NCBI GenBank assembly: GCA_902806065.1
Contig: CADCVE010000048.1
Coordinates: forward strand, 4,186 to 36,785
Length of the DNA: 32,600 nucleotides
Reading direction: 5' to 3'
From: an uncultured Rubrobacteraceae bacterium
Lineage (GTDB): Bacteria > Actinomycetota > Rubrobacteria > Rubrobacterales > Rubrobacteraceae
Translations under genes and position numbers: made by a program
Shown here: in pieces, positions 15,338-23,966 of the stretch
Layout: each line of letters begins with the position of its first letter
How positions within the stretch are numbered: the stretch's first letter is position 1
The notes under the pieces: generated by a model
Database searches by the model: none
Seen by the model: the letters and a program-made list of their open reading frames with translations, nothing else
What the model was told of the DNA's origin: nothing

Positions 15338-15892
15338 ATGAAGTACGGTCTTGTTTTGGTTGCGGTGTTGTTTGTGGCGTTGCTGGGAGGATGTGGTCCT
15401 ACTGGCGGTGGTTTCGCGGAGGCGGAGACGGCGAAAGGGTCCAGCCGGCCTGCTGTGGAGAGCGGGGATCTCACCCTGGGTGATGCGGCGATCACCACGG
15501 AGGACGGGAATACATTGACCGTATCATCCTACGAGTCGCCTCTGTCTCCGGCCGGCTCCTCCAAACCCAGGCCGGGCTTCGAGTTTTCGGCCATCGAAGT
15601 CGAAGGTTGTTCCAGCCCGTCTTCGGGGAGGGACCTCATGGCCGTTGGGTCCGCGGCCTTCGTCCTGCTGATGCCGGATGGCGACCGCGTACTTCCGGCA
15701 ACGAACGCGGAGGAGACGGGTGTGAGGGAGCCTATTTTACAGACTATGGACCCCTTCCCCGGGCAGTGTGAGGGCGGTTTCGTGGTCTTTCAGACGCTAC
15801 AGGGTGAGAGGCCGGAGTTCATAGTCTTCGAGGAGCAGTTCAAGAGCGAGGACGAGGCGCCGCCGATCCGGTGGATGGTCCCTGACGAGTAG
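15338..15892 (+). CDS. Hypothetical lipoprotein
   Basis: This 184-residue protein starts at ATG 15338 with GGGAGG 6 bases upstream. MKYGLVLVAVLFVALLGGC is a lipoprotein signal peptide with the lipid-modified Cys at 19. A Gly/Thr/Ser linker leads into a beta-rich domain of about 130 residues (LTVSSYESPL, GFEFSAIEVEGC, SAAFVLLMPDGD, CEGGFVVFQTLQGERPEFIVF). The order of strands resembles DUF4352-type immunoglobulin-like domains on envelope lipoproteins, but I would not assign the family firmly. Two Cys in the mature domain (in EVEGCSS and GQCEGG) may form a disulfide. It sits just downstream of the terminator, so it has its own promoter. Confidence 0.75.
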   Translation: MKYGLVLVAVLFVALLGGCGPTGGGFAEAETAKGSSRPAVESGDLTLGDAAITTEDGNTLTVSSYESPLSPAGSSKPRPGFEFSAIEVEGCSSPSSGRDLMAVGSAAFVLLMPDGDRVLPATNAEETGVREPILQTMDPFPGQCEGGFVVFQTLQGERPEFIVFEEQFKSEDEAPPIRWMVPDE

Positions 15893-15987
15893 GGGAGTAT
15901 CGGGACTGGGCCTGACCATCGACCTTGTTGTAAAGGATCGGGAGGTTGCTAAGATCCATTACTTATTCTCTAACGTAATGGTGATAG

Positions 15988-16788
15988 GTGGAACGCAAAG
16001 AGACAGCGGCAAACAACCCGGCAAAGGACGCGCTGGCTACCGACGATGGTAACCAGCGCGTCGTCGCCGTCGTCCCCGCGCTCGATGAAGCCCGGTCCAT
16101 AGCCGGGGTTGTGAGGGCCTTGCGGGAGCAGAGAGCCGTGGCGCTCCACCGTGTCATCGTGGTGGACAATGGCTCGACCGACGGGACCGGGGAGACCGCG
16201 CGCCGGGCCGGGGCTCACGTGGTACGCGAAGAGCGGCGTGGATACGGCTATGCCTGCCTCGCGGGTGTGCTTGCAGCGGGGGAGGCCGGCGTTATAGTGT
16301 TGCTCGATGGTGACGCCGCTGACGACCCCGACGATCTCTCCCGCATCCTGGAGCCGCTCCTCTCGGGCGACGCGGACCTGGTAGTGGGTTCCCGGACCCT
16401 GGGAGCCCGTGAGCCGGGCTCCATGACCCCACAACAGGTGCTCGGCAACCGTCTCGCCGCCTTTTTGATGAACAAGATCTACGGCGTCAACGTTAGCGAC
16501 CTCGGCTCTTTCCGGGCCATTCGACGCGATGATTTGCTCGCCCTGGAGATGGGGGAGATGACTTATGGCTGGCCGGTGGAGATGATAGTGAAGGCCGCGA
16601 GAGCGGGATACCGCTACCACGAGGCACCCGTCAGGCACCGCAGGCGCTCCGGCGGCACCTCGAAGGTCGGCGGCACTCTAAAAGGGAGCCTCATGGCCGG
16701 TTGGTACATTCTCTCTACCGTTCTCCGCTACGCTCGCTGGACGCCACGAGAGCGCGGACGCGAGAGCGTGGAAGCAGGGCGGTGGTGA
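15988..16788 (+). CDS. Family 2 glycosyltransferase
   Basis: This 266-residue GT-A protein has VVAVVPALDEARSIAGVVRAL at the N-terminus (first 20 residues diagnostic), VIVVDNGSTDGTGETARRAG for nucleotide binding, and VIVLLDGDAADDP carrying the DxD metal site. ADLVVGSRTLG and SDLGSFRAIRRDDL follow. It most resembles polyprenyl-phosphate sugar transferases and related GT2 enzymes; the acceptor is unknown. There is no convincing C-terminal membrane pair, so it probably works at the inner face of the membrane. The start is GTG 15988; an in-frame stop lies just upstream, and the ribosome site is weak. It is first in a tight run: the next gene starts 5 bases after its stop. Confidence 0.85.
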   Translation: MERKETAANNPAKDALATDDGNQRVVAVVPALDEARSIAGVVRALREQRAVALHRVIVVDNGSTDGTGETARRAGAHVVREERRGYGYACLAGVLAAGEAGVIVLLDGDAADDPDDLSRILEPLLSGDADLVVGSRTLGAREPGSMTPQQVLGNRLAAFLMNKIYGVNVSDLGSFRAIRRDDLLALEMGEMTYGWPVEMIVKAARAGYRYHEAPVRHRRRSGGTSKVGGTLKGSLMAGWYILSTVLRYARWTPRERGRESVEAGRW

Positions 16789-16792
16789 GCCG

Positions 16793-17485
16793 GTGAGCGA
16801 TGCTCTATACATCATCGCCAAGGCGCCGCGGGTAGGCCTGGCAAAGACGAGGCTCGGGCGCGCTATTGGTGATGAGGCTGCCATCGCGCTCTACCGGGCC
16901 TTTTTGCGGGACCTCGGCGCGCGGTTCGCGGACGCGCCGTTCGAGTGTGGATGGTACGTCACGCCGCCGGATGCCTGGGACGACATCTCACCACTCGTTG
17001 GTCCTTGCGGGCGCGGCAGGCGGGTACTGTTGCAGAACGACGGGGATCTCACCGAGCGCCAGCGGGAGCTTTTTAGCGGGGCCGCGGCCCGGGGCGAGGA
17101 GCGGGTAGTACTCATAGCCTCCGACTCGCCGCAGCTTACTATCGAGGTCGTCGAGGAGGCCTTCCGCGAGCTAGACCGGCATGACCTGGTCTTCGGGCCT
17201 ACCTACGATGGCGGCTACTACCTGATCGGGATGCGTATTGGTAAGGGCCTCTGCGACGTATTTGGCGGCGTGCCGATGAGCACCGGAACCGTGCTCGGCG
17301 ACGTCGTGGCGCGGGCCGGGAGCCTCGGGCTCTCCGTCGGGTGGGTCGAGACTACCTTCGACGTGGATGAAGTCGAAGACCTGCAGCACCTGCGGAAACT
17401 AGTCCAGCATCGCCCGGACCTCGCCGCGACCCGGGCCGCCCTCGCAAGGCTCGGTCTGCACGGGGCCGGAAAAGAGATCGCGTGA
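16793..17485 (+). CDS. DUF2064/TIGR04282-type transferase
   Basis: The 230-residue protein has a nucleotidyltransferase/GT-A-like fold. It opens LYIIAKAPRVGLAKTRLG, then has VVLIASDSPQL at mid-length and VFGPTYDGGYYLIGM, all hallmarks of DUF2064 proteins. The family's TIGR04282 branch was first named rSAM/selenodomain-associated transferase 1 and later tied to arsenosugar synthesis, though many members sit in other pathways. The GTG start at 16793 follows the GT2 stop by 5 bases, and its own stop overlaps the next start (GTGA). With a glycosyltransferase before it and a nucleoside phosphorylase after it, it probably makes or transfers an unusual activated sugar; this is inference. Confidence 0.82.
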   Translation: MSDALYIIAKAPRVGLAKTRLGRAIGDEAAIALYRAFLRDLGARFADAPFECGWYVTPPDAWDDISPLVGPCGRGRRVLLQNDGDLTERQRELFSGAAARGEERVVLIASDSPQLTIEVVEEAFRELDRHDLVFGPTYDGGYYLIGMRIGKGLCDVFGGVPMSTGTVLGDVVARAGSLGLSVGWVETTFDVDEVEDLQHLRKLVQHRPDLAATRAALARLGLHGAGKEIA

Positions 17486-18333
17486 ACGGGGAGAAGGGCG
17501 GCTTTGACCAGCAGGCCGCGGCGCCTATCCTCAGCGGCAAGGGCTACGAGGAGCCAACGGTCTTTACCCCGGAGAACCTTTTGCGCGAGGCGAGACGGCA
17601 GAAGGGTCTGGAGTCCGTCCGGGTCCCGGAGGTCTGCGTGCTGGACCCGGACGGGGACATCGTCGAGCACCTGCGGGAGACGGGCCGCGCGGAGCGGGAC
17701 CCGCACTGGGCCTGTTACCACACCCGGTTGTATGTCTTCGAGGAGGGAGGCGTCTCTTACGGAATCGTCGGTGGGGTGGTGGGGGCGCCGTTCGCGGTGC
17801 TCGTGGCCGAGGAGTTGTTCGCTTCGGGGTGCCGGTTCCTTATCAGTGTTACCTCCGCCGGCCAGATCACAGCGGTCGCACCCCCGCCGTACTTCGTCTT
17901 GATCGAACGCGCGCTCAGAGACGAGGGTACGAGTTACCATTACGTCCCGCCTTCGCTTTACAGCGAACCGCACCCCGAACTACTCCAGATGCTCCAGGGA
18001 GCCTTCGAGGAAGAAAAGATTACGGTCTCCAGCGGTGCGGTGTGGACGACCGATGCCCCCTTTCGGGAGACGGCAACGGAGATAGAGCGCCACCGCTCGG
18101 CCGGCATCCTCGCGGTGGAGATGGAGGCCGCCGCCCTGTACGCCTTCTCGCGGGCCACGAACAACCCGCTGGTCTGCTTCGCGCACGTAACCAACCAGAT
18201 GGCGAGCATCGAGGGTGACTTCGAGAAGGGCGCCGAGAACGGCAGCTCCGACGCCCTACGCGTGATCGGCGCGACCGCGCACCGCTGGCTGCAGCGAAAC
18301 GAACACGACGAAGCCTCGCTCACGAGAGGCTAA
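17482..18333 (+). CDS. Nucleoside phosphorylase (PNP/UDP family)
   Basis: This 283-residue protein belongs to the trimeric/hexameric nucleoside phosphorylase superfamily. ISVTSAGQI is the glycine-loop region, AVEMEAAALYAFSR the ribose/base-site signature with the Met-Glu pair that holds the ribose hydroxyls, and the early VYGI-like region reads GVSYGIVGG. It resembles uridine-phosphorylase-like proteins more than the PNP1 type. It splits a nucleoside with phosphate to a base and (deoxy)ribose-1-phosphate. The start is GTG 17482, overlapping the DUF2064 stop by 4 bases. Placement inside a glycosyltransferase run rather than a salvage operon is unusual and suggests a modified nucleoside or sugar-1-phosphate intermediate. 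Confidence 0.82.
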   Translation: MNGEKGGFDQQAAAPILSGKGYEEPTVFTPENLLREARRQKGLESVRVPEVCVLDPDGDIVEHLRETGRAERDPHWACYHTRLYVFEEGGVSYGIVGGVVGAPFAVLVAEELFASGCRFLISVTSAGQITAVAPPPYFVLIERALRDEGTSYHYVPPSLYSEPHPELLQMLQGAFEEEKITVSSGAVWTTDAPFRETATEIERHRSAGILAVEMEAAALYAFSRATNNPLVCFAHVTNQMASIEGDFEKGAENGSSDALRVIGATAHRWLQRNEHDEASLTRG

Positions 18334-18338
18334 GAGAG

Positions 18339-19490
18339 ATGACCAATGAGTCCGGCCACAAACGCGCCCTCGTAACCGGTGGGGCCGGTTTGATCGGCTC
18401 TCACCTCTCCGACCTGCTCCTCGCCGAGGGCTACCGCGTCCGCATTCTCGACAACCTCGAACCCCAGACCCACCGCAACGGCAAGCCGCCCTGGGTGTCC
18501 GGGGAGGTAGAGTTCGTAAACGCCGACATCCGCGACCGGGAAGCGGTACGCAAGGCCCTCGAAGACGTAGACGTCGTCTTCCATCAGGCGGCCTACGGCG
18601 GCTACATGCCGGAGATGGGCAAGTACGTACATGTCAACAGCTTCGGCACCGCCCAGATGCTGGAGGTCATCCGCGACGAGAACCTGCCAATCGGCAAGGT
18701 CGTAGTCGCCTCCTCTCAGGCCGTCTACCGCGAAGGGGCGGCCGTCTGCCCGCGTCACGAACTCGTCTTCCCGCGAACCCGTCCCGTCGAGCAACTAGCC
18801 TCCGGCGACTACACGGTTCATTGTCCGATATGCGGTGAGATCACCACGCCGGCCACGACGCCGGAGGAAGCGCCAATGGGCGGTGAGACGGTCTATGCCA
18901 TCACCAAGGCAGACCAGGAGCAGTTGGTGTTGGCCTGGGGACGGCAGACTGGAATACCGGCCGTGGCGCTGCGCTATTCATGTACCTACGGCCCGCGCCA
19001 ATCGGTCTTCAACCCTTACACGGGTGTGATCGCAATCTTCGCGACGCGCCTCCTCAACGATCAGCCGCCCATACTCTACGAGGACGGAGAGCAGACCCGC
19101 GACTTCTGCTACGTAGAGGACATCGCCCGCGCCAACCTGCTCGCCGCCACGACCGACAAGCTCGACGGCTTACCCGTAAACATCGGGAGCGGATGCGCCA
19201 CCACGATCCGGGAAGTCGCCGGCATGGTCTCCGGCGCCCTCGGCGTACCTATCGAGCCCGTGACTCGCGGAGAGTTTCGGCCCGGTGAGATGCGCCATCT
19301 GACCTCGGATATCTCCCGCGCCCGCGATGCCGGCTACGAACCCACCGTAGACCTGTCAACCGGCATCGAGCGGTATTTAGAGTGGATACGGACGCAGGGA
19401 GGCGTGCGCGACTACTTCGCCGCCGCCGAGCAGGTGCTGCGGGAGAAGCGGATCGTACAGCGGACCGCGAGTCCACCCGGCCGCAACTAA
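18339..19490 (+). CDS. Extended SDR sugar-nucleotide epimerase, probable dTDP-L-rhamnose 4-epimerase-like
   Basis: The 383-residue protein has the NAD-binding ALVTGGAGLIGSHLSDLL at 10-27, a catalytic Ser region VVVASSQAVY, and YAITK with Y186 and K190. NIGSGCATTIREVA marks the C-terminal substrate domain. An insertion around 137-170 contains HCPICGE (C162 and C165) plus C137, a feature I associate with dTDP-L-rhamnose 4-epimerases and close relatives. The enzyme would interconvert nucleotide-linked hexoses for envelope glycans. ATG 18339 lies 5 bases after the phosphorylase stop, in the same transcript. An alternative in-frame start is absent nearby. GDP- or UDP-sugar specificity cannot be excluded. 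Confidence 0.8.
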   Translation: MTNESGHKRALVTGGAGLIGSHLSDLLLAEGYRVRILDNLEPQTHRNGKPPWVSGEVEFVNADIRDREAVRKALEDVDVVFHQAAYGGYMPEMGKYVHVNSFGTAQMLEVIRDENLPIGKVVVASSQAVYREGAAVCPRHELVFPRTRPVEQLASGDYTVHCPICGEITTPATTPEEAPMGGETVYAITKADQEQLVLAWGRQTGIPAVALRYSCTYGPRQSVFNPYTGVIAIFATRLLNDQPPILYEDGEQTRDFCYVEDIARANLLAATTDKLDGLPVNIGSGCATTIREVAGMVSGALGVPIEPVTRGEFRPGEMRHLTSDISRARDAGYEPTVDLSTGIERYLEWIRTQGGVRDYFAAAEQVLREKRIVQRTASPPGRN

Positions 19491-19536
19491 TGACAGGCCC
19501 CCACGGCCACCACACTCTCCACGAAAAAATCGCGGT

Positions 19537-22029
19537 TTGAAAAGACAACTGCCACAGATGCTCCAGTCCTTATTTTTCTACGCCGTCGTTCATCGGCGGG
19601 CCGATGCTTACGCGGTATGCGTGCTCTTCGCGCTCACGGTAGCCTCCATGTGGGGCTTTCTGGGGGATGAGCCCATCGTAGGGCCGGACCCCGCGACCCA
19701 GTATTACCCCTGGTACGCTTTTCTCGGCGAGAGCCTGAGGGCTGGCGACATCCCGGCGTGGAACCCGCACCAGTTCTCCGGGGCACCCTTCGCGGCCGAC
19801 CCTCTCTCCGGCTGGACCTACCTGCCGGCGATGTTGCTCTTTGCCTTCCTGCCGCTAGCCGCCGCGGCCAAGGCCTACGCATTCCTCACCCTGTTTCTCG
19901 CCGGGCTCTTTGCGTACGCCCTCGCCCGCGCTCTCGGGATGGGGACCGCCGGAGCTTCGCTCGCGGCGGTGGCTTACGAGTACAACGGCTTCCTGTACCT
20001 GCAAAACATCTGTTGTCTACCGTACGCCGCCGTCCTGGCGTGGCTGCCGCTTGCGATCCTTGGCGTGGAAACGGCAATACGCAGCCGCGACCGGATGGAG
20101 AGGATCTTATGGTGGGGGATATCGGGGTTGGGGCTCTCCCAGATCCTCGCCGCTTGGCTCGGACAGGGCTCGTATTACGCCCTACTCGCGCTGGGCAGCT
20201 ACGTGGTCTACCGCACCGTGCTCTCCCCACCGGATAACATACGTGGCCTCCGGGATAGGCTCTCGGGTTGCGTGCTGCACGGTGGTGCGGTGCTCGTGTT
20301 CGGGTTCGGTCTCGCCGCCGCTGGAGTGCTCCCCAGGCTGGAGTACAACGCGCTCTCCAACCTGGCGGGCGGCTACTCCGAGGCCGACGTCACAGCGGGG
20401 GAGGCCGGCGGGTGGGCCGCGAGGGACTGGGGCTTGCTGTTGGAGCCTGGCTTCTGGTACGCGGGCTTCACCGTTCTTGCCCTGGCTCTCGTTGCACCCG
20501 TAGTCTCCGGGCGGCGCTACTCCGTTCCCTTCTTCGCCGGACTGTGTCTGTATGCCCTGATCCTCTCCGGTCCAGGGCCGACACCACTCCATTCGGCACT
20601 CTACCTGCTGCCCTACATCGAGCGGCTTCACCCGCACGACCCCGACCGCATAATGCTGATCTTCTACCTGGGCTCATCACTTCTGGCCGGCGCCGCGCTA
20701 ACCGTCCTCGGGGAGAAGGCCGGCCGAAAGCCCCTCCTGCTCCTCCTCCCCGTTCTCGCGGCTCTCCTCCTGGCAGCCGCGAAGATACTGCCGCCCCCGA
20801 TCGAGGCGGCCCCGGACGGGACGGCTCTTGCCAGGGGGTGGGGTGCTCTCTCTTCCGTATTGTATGAGGGCGGTGTTCCGGTCCCCGCCGGACTGCTACT
20901 CGCCCTGGTGCTGGCCGTCTTTCTCGTCCCGGCATATGCCCTGCTGCCGGACAGACGCGCCGTTCTGCGCGGACTCGTGCTCACATTGCTCGTCTTGGTC
21001 GTGTTCGCTGACTTGCTCGCCGCTAGCAGGGCCATGATAGTCGAGCACCCCTATGCGGTGGGCGTAAAGATGGATCTCGATGAGTACTATCGTCCTTCGG
21101 GGGCGGCCCGCTTCCTGCAAGCCAGGGGTGAGGAAGAAGAGTTTCGCTACTTCGGCTTCGGTCCGAAGTACGTGGAGTGGGGGACCATCTCCACCCCGGT
21201 GCTGTTCCGCGACCCGGCAACTCTGGCGCTGGAGCCCAACAACCGGGCAATGCCGCTGGGGCTGCAAAACGTCCAGGGCTACAATGCTGTCAGCGTCGCC
21301 GGCTACGGTGAGTACATGAGGGCGCTGAACGGCGTCGAGCAGAACTACCACCACGCGGACGTACTCGACAGAGAGCTCGATTCTCCCCTGCTCGATCTCC
21401 TGGGCGCTCGCTACGCCATAGTGCCCGCTGATGCTCCCCCGGAGAATCAGGCAGGTCTTCGGCTGGTGTTGCAATCCGAGCACCCGGTCGTGTATGAGGA
21501 CGGCCAGTCAAAGGTGCTGGAGAACGAAGACGCGTTGCCGCGCGCCTGGATCGTCCACTCCGCGCGGCAGGTAAGCACCAGGCAAGAAGCCCTCGACCTC
21601 CTTAGCGCCGAACAGGTAGACCCCAGAGAGACGGCGCTGCTAGAAGACATCCCACCGGAGATGTCCGAGCCTGAAGATCCATCCGGGGACAGGGTCTCGA
21701 TAACGGAGTATGGCGCGGACAGTATGCAACTGGAGAGCGCCACCGGGGCGCCGGGCTTGCTAGTGCTCGGTGAGGTCTATTACCCGGCGTGGAAGGCGTA
21801 CGTAGATGGAGAGCCCGCGCCCGTGTATCTCACGGATCACCTCCTGCGCTCCGTACCGATCCCCGCTGGCGAGCATATCGTCGAGCTACGCTACGAATCA
21901 TGGACCCTGTGGGCGGGGATGGCGATCTCGCTCTTCACCCTCACAGCGCTTATAGTCCTGGCCGTCGCCACCGGAGCGCAACGCTGGCGTAAGAGCACCG
22001 GCGATAAAGAGCCCACGACCACTACTTGA
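19537..22029 (+). CDS. YfhO-like large membrane protein (GT-C-like)
   Basis: The 830-residue protein has about twelve membrane segments over residues 20-500 and one near the C-terminus (MAISLFTLTALIVLAVATG). The first periplasmic loop reads DPATQYYPWYAFLGESLRAG and then IPAWNPHQFSGAPFAADP, the YfhO/GT-C pattern with a likely catalytic acid. The soluble C-terminal domain has YYPAWKAYVDGEPAPVY and VPIPAGEHIVELRYES, seen in YfhO proteins. B. subtilis YfhO acts in lipoteichoic-acid glycosylation; here the role in envelope glycan modification is inferred from family and from the upstream sugar genes. The TTG start at 19537 is uncertain, and ATG 19558 is the alternative; neither has a clear ribosome site. 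Confidence 0.82.
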   Translation: MKRQLPQMLQSLFFYAVVHRRADAYAVCVLFALTVASMWGFLGDEPIVGPDPATQYYPWYAFLGESLRAGDIPAWNPHQFSGAPFAADPLSGWTYLPAMLLFAFLPLAAAAKAYAFLTLFLAGLFAYALARALGMGTAGASLAAVAYEYNGFLYLQNICCLPYAAVLAWLPLAILGVETAIRSRDRMERILWWGISGLGLSQILAAWLGQGSYYALLALGSYVVYRTVLSPPDNIRGLRDRLSGCVLHGGAVLVFGFGLAAAGVLPRLEYNALSNLAGGYSEADVTAGEAGGWAARDWGLLLEPGFWYAGFTVLALALVAPVVSGRRYSVPFFAGLCLYALILSGPGPTPLHSALYLLPYIERLHPHDPDRIMLIFYLGSSLLAGAALTVLGEKAGRKPLLLLLPVLAALLLAAAKILPPPIEAAPDGTALARGWGALSSVLYEGGVPVPAGLLLALVLAVFLVPAYALLPDRRAVLRGLVLTLLVLVVFADLLAASRAMIVEHPYAVGVKMDLDEYYRPSGAARFLQARGEEEEFRYFGFGPKYVEWGTISTPVLFRDPATLALEPNNRAMPLGLQNVQGYNAVSVAGYGEYMRALNGVEQNYHHADVLDRELDSPLLDLLGARYAIVPADAPPENQAGLRLVLQSEHPVVYEDGQSKVLENEDALPRAWIVHSARQVSTRQEALDLLSAEQVDPRETALLEDIPPEMSEPEDPSGDRVSITEYGADSMQLESATGAPGLLVLGEVYYPAWKAYVDGEPAPVYLTDHLLRSVPIPAGEHIVELRYESWTLWAGMAISLFTLTALIVLAVATGAQRWRKSTGDKEPTTTT

Positions 22030-22310
22030 AAGCATGCCGGGGAGAACGTTCGGACAGCCTCGCAGAGGTTGGCAGGATGGTCTCGGTAAGGTGCCCGGCA
22101 ATAGCGCTTACCTGTGTATGCTACATCCAGGGTCTTGCAAGAGGATAGTGATATGTGGTTCCATACCGAGACGTAAATGATGTTACGCGAGCGCGACTGG
22201 TGGTAATTACGCAGATCTCGGATGCTTGTACTGTAGTCGCTGGTGGGCTCTAGGCGGTAGTATCGGCGTCTGGCGTAACTTTTCGATTCGATTCAGATGG
22301 AGAGAGGCTT
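22030..22310. other. 281-base intergenic region upstream of metF
   Basis: No gene is visible. A short hairpin (GGTAAG at 22085-22090 with CTTACC at 22107-22112) is the clearest structure. I looked for SAM and cobalamin riboswitch cores, which often precede metF, and did not recognise one. A GAGAGG ribosome site lies just before the metF ATG. Confidence 0.4.
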
Positions 22311-23174
22311 ATGCAAACTGAGCAAGAACGTTCCAAGGTCTTCAGTGTCGAGTTGTTCCCCCCCAGGACACCCGCGGGAGAGGAAAACCTCGCCGCGGCC
22401 CTCGGGCCGCTCTCGGCGCTGGGACCGTCGTTCTTTTCGGTGACCTTCGGCGCCGGCGGCACGACCCGCTCGGGTACCATCGAGACCGTGGTCAAGACCA
22501 TGGACGAGACCGGCATCGAGGCGGCTCCACACTTATCCTGCATTGAGGGTACACGCGAGAGTATCGGGGAGTTCCTCGATCGGTACAAGGACGCCGGAGT
22601 GCGCCGCATCGTCACGCTGCGGGGCGACCTGCCGGGCGATATGGAGAGCCCGGGCGTCTTCAGTTGTGCTACCGAGCTGGTCGCCTTCATTCGCGAGCGC
22701 ACGGGAGGTTACTTCCATATCGAGGTAGGGTGCTACCCGGAGTTCCACCCCGAATCGGAGTCGGCTGCCACGGACCTGGGGTACTTTCGCGATAAGGTAG
22801 AGGCGGGCGCCGATTCGGCCATGACCCAATTCTTCTTCAACGCCGACGCCTATTTCTACTTTGTGGATGAGGTCGAGCGTATGGGCGTGGATATCCCTAT
22901 TGTTCCCGGCATCATGCCGATCTGGGACTACGAGAAGGTCGCCCGCTTCTCGGACGGATGCGGCGCCGAGATCCCGCAGTGGCTGAGGAAGCGGATGGAG
23001 GCCTACGGTGACGACGCCGCGTCGCAACGAGAGCTTGGCATCGAGTTCGTCACCGACCTGTGCCAGAGGCTGCTGGATGCTGGCGCGCCGGGCCTGCATT
23101 TCTACTCCCTGAACCGCGCCGAGCCGACGTCGACGATCTGGAGCAACCTCGGGCTGAAGCCTACCGCTACTTGA
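22311..23174 (+). CDS. metF: Methylenetetrahydrofolate reductase
   Basis: MetF reduces 5,10-methylene-THF to 5-methyl-THF, the methyl donor for methionine synthesis. The 287-residue protein has the family blocks in order: FSVELFPPRTPAGEENL with the catalytic Glu, FFSVTFGAGGTTR, PHLSCIEG, RRIVTLRGDLPG, GCYPEFHPES, then DSAMTQFFFNADAYFYF and IPIVPGIMPI. The C-terminal HFYSLNRAEPT is also standard. Length matches single-domain bacterial MetF with a TIM barrel and FAD. ATG 22311 has GAGAGG 4 bases upstream. It is probably monocistronic or shares a transcript with the small membrane protein that follows 123 bases on. Confidence 0.96.
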   Translation: MQTEQERSKVFSVELFPPRTPAGEENLAAALGPLSALGPSFFSVTFGAGGTTRSGTIETVVKTMDETGIEAAPHLSCIEGTRESIGEFLDRYKDAGVRRIVTLRGDLPGDMESPGVFSCATELVAFIRERTGGYFHIEVGCYPEFHPESESAATDLGYFRDKVEAGADSAMTQFFFNADAYFYFVDEVERMGVDIPIVPGIMPIWDYEKVARFSDGCGAEIPQWLRKRMEAYGDDAASQRELGIEFVTDLCQRLLDAGAPGLHFYSLNRAEPTSTIWSNLGLKPTAT

Positions 23175-23297
23175 TCGCCAGCCCAGGCGTCCGGGTCAGT
23201 AGCCGGCGCCAGTAAGCTGCATCGTGAGCCGCGGCGTTCACTCGCGGCCTGCGAAGTTTACAACCACAACCTCTCGCGAATCGGTAAGGAGGAAGGC

Positions 23298-23741
23298 TTG
23301 CGCGTAGCGGCCGTGGTGGTCGGTTCTATCGGGGCGCTGCTAGGCGTGTTCAAGGGGCTCTATTCGATCTTGACCTGGGCACTCATGGGGCTCAGACCGG
23401 GAGGAGCAGGCGTCCTCAACTCCTACACGTACGTGCTGTGGGCAGCCAACGCTGTATTGGTTGCCTCGTGCATCGTGGCGTTGGTTGGCGCGCTTTGGAC
23501 CAGCCGCGGTAGTCAGCGCATGGGGGGTGCGCTCTTTCTGGCCGGCGTCACAGGACTCGCAGTAGCCATGGTGTCCTTCGTCGTTGTGCAGGCGACCGTC
23601 TTGGCGCCCCAGATCCCGGGGATGCCGACCACACCCAACACCCTCTTCTACGTGGTTTGGCTCCTCCCCGTTCCGTTCCTGCTGATCGCCGCAGGGCTTT
23701 CGCTCTTCGCCGGGCGAGGAGAAACTCGGCCCGCCCGGTAG
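23298..23741 (+). CDS. Hypothetical four-helix membrane protein
   Basis: This 147-residue protein starts at TTG 23298, supported by AAGGAGGAAGGC directly upstream. Four hydrophobic segments are visible, around residues 3-20 (VAAVVVGSIGALLGVFKG), 46-67 (VLWAANAVLVASCIVALVGA), 76-101 and 118-138. The layout resembles small DUF4064-like bacterial membrane proteins, but the match is too general to name. A Pro-rich loop (PQIPGMPTTPN) separates the last two helices. It has no obvious functional neighbour; metF lies upstream and the phosphorylase downstream. Confidence 0.7.
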   Translation: MRVAAVVVGSIGALLGVFKGLYSILTWALMGLRPGGAGVLNSYTYVLWAANAVLVASCIVALVGALWTSRGSQRMGGALFLAGVTGLAVAMVSFVVVQATVLAPQIPGMPTTPNTLFYVVWLLPVPFLLIAAGLSLFAGRGETRPAR

Positions 23742-23874
23742 AGGAAGCGGCCACTCTCAGAAAATCCGGTTTGCTCGCAAAAATTCTATGACGACGGATC
23801 ATCGAGAAACCTCGCATCGTAACTTGAAGCTTTTCACAAACAACAAGGCGCTGAACATAAGCATCTACAAACAA

Positions 23875-23909
23875 GCGAGAGGCCGACGGCAATAACGCCG
23901 GTCTCTCGC
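23875..23909. terminator. Hairpin between the membrane protein and the phosphorylase gene
   Basis: GCGAGAGGCCG (23875-23885) pairs with CGGTCTCTCGC (23899-23909) over 11 bp, with one G-T pair and a 13-base loop. It lies 134 bases after one stop and 58 before the next ATG. Without a T-run it may be an mRNA structure or barrier rather than a true terminator. Confidence 0.4.
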
Positions 23910-23966
23910 CCAAGCGCCGCGTTATCATTTCAATTCGCCGTTCTCAATGATTATCTCAGGAGGCCC

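Noticed and set aside
22030-22310. Possible SAM or cobalamin riboswitch before metF
   Set aside because: No conserved core or box could be recognised; only one short hairpin is visible.
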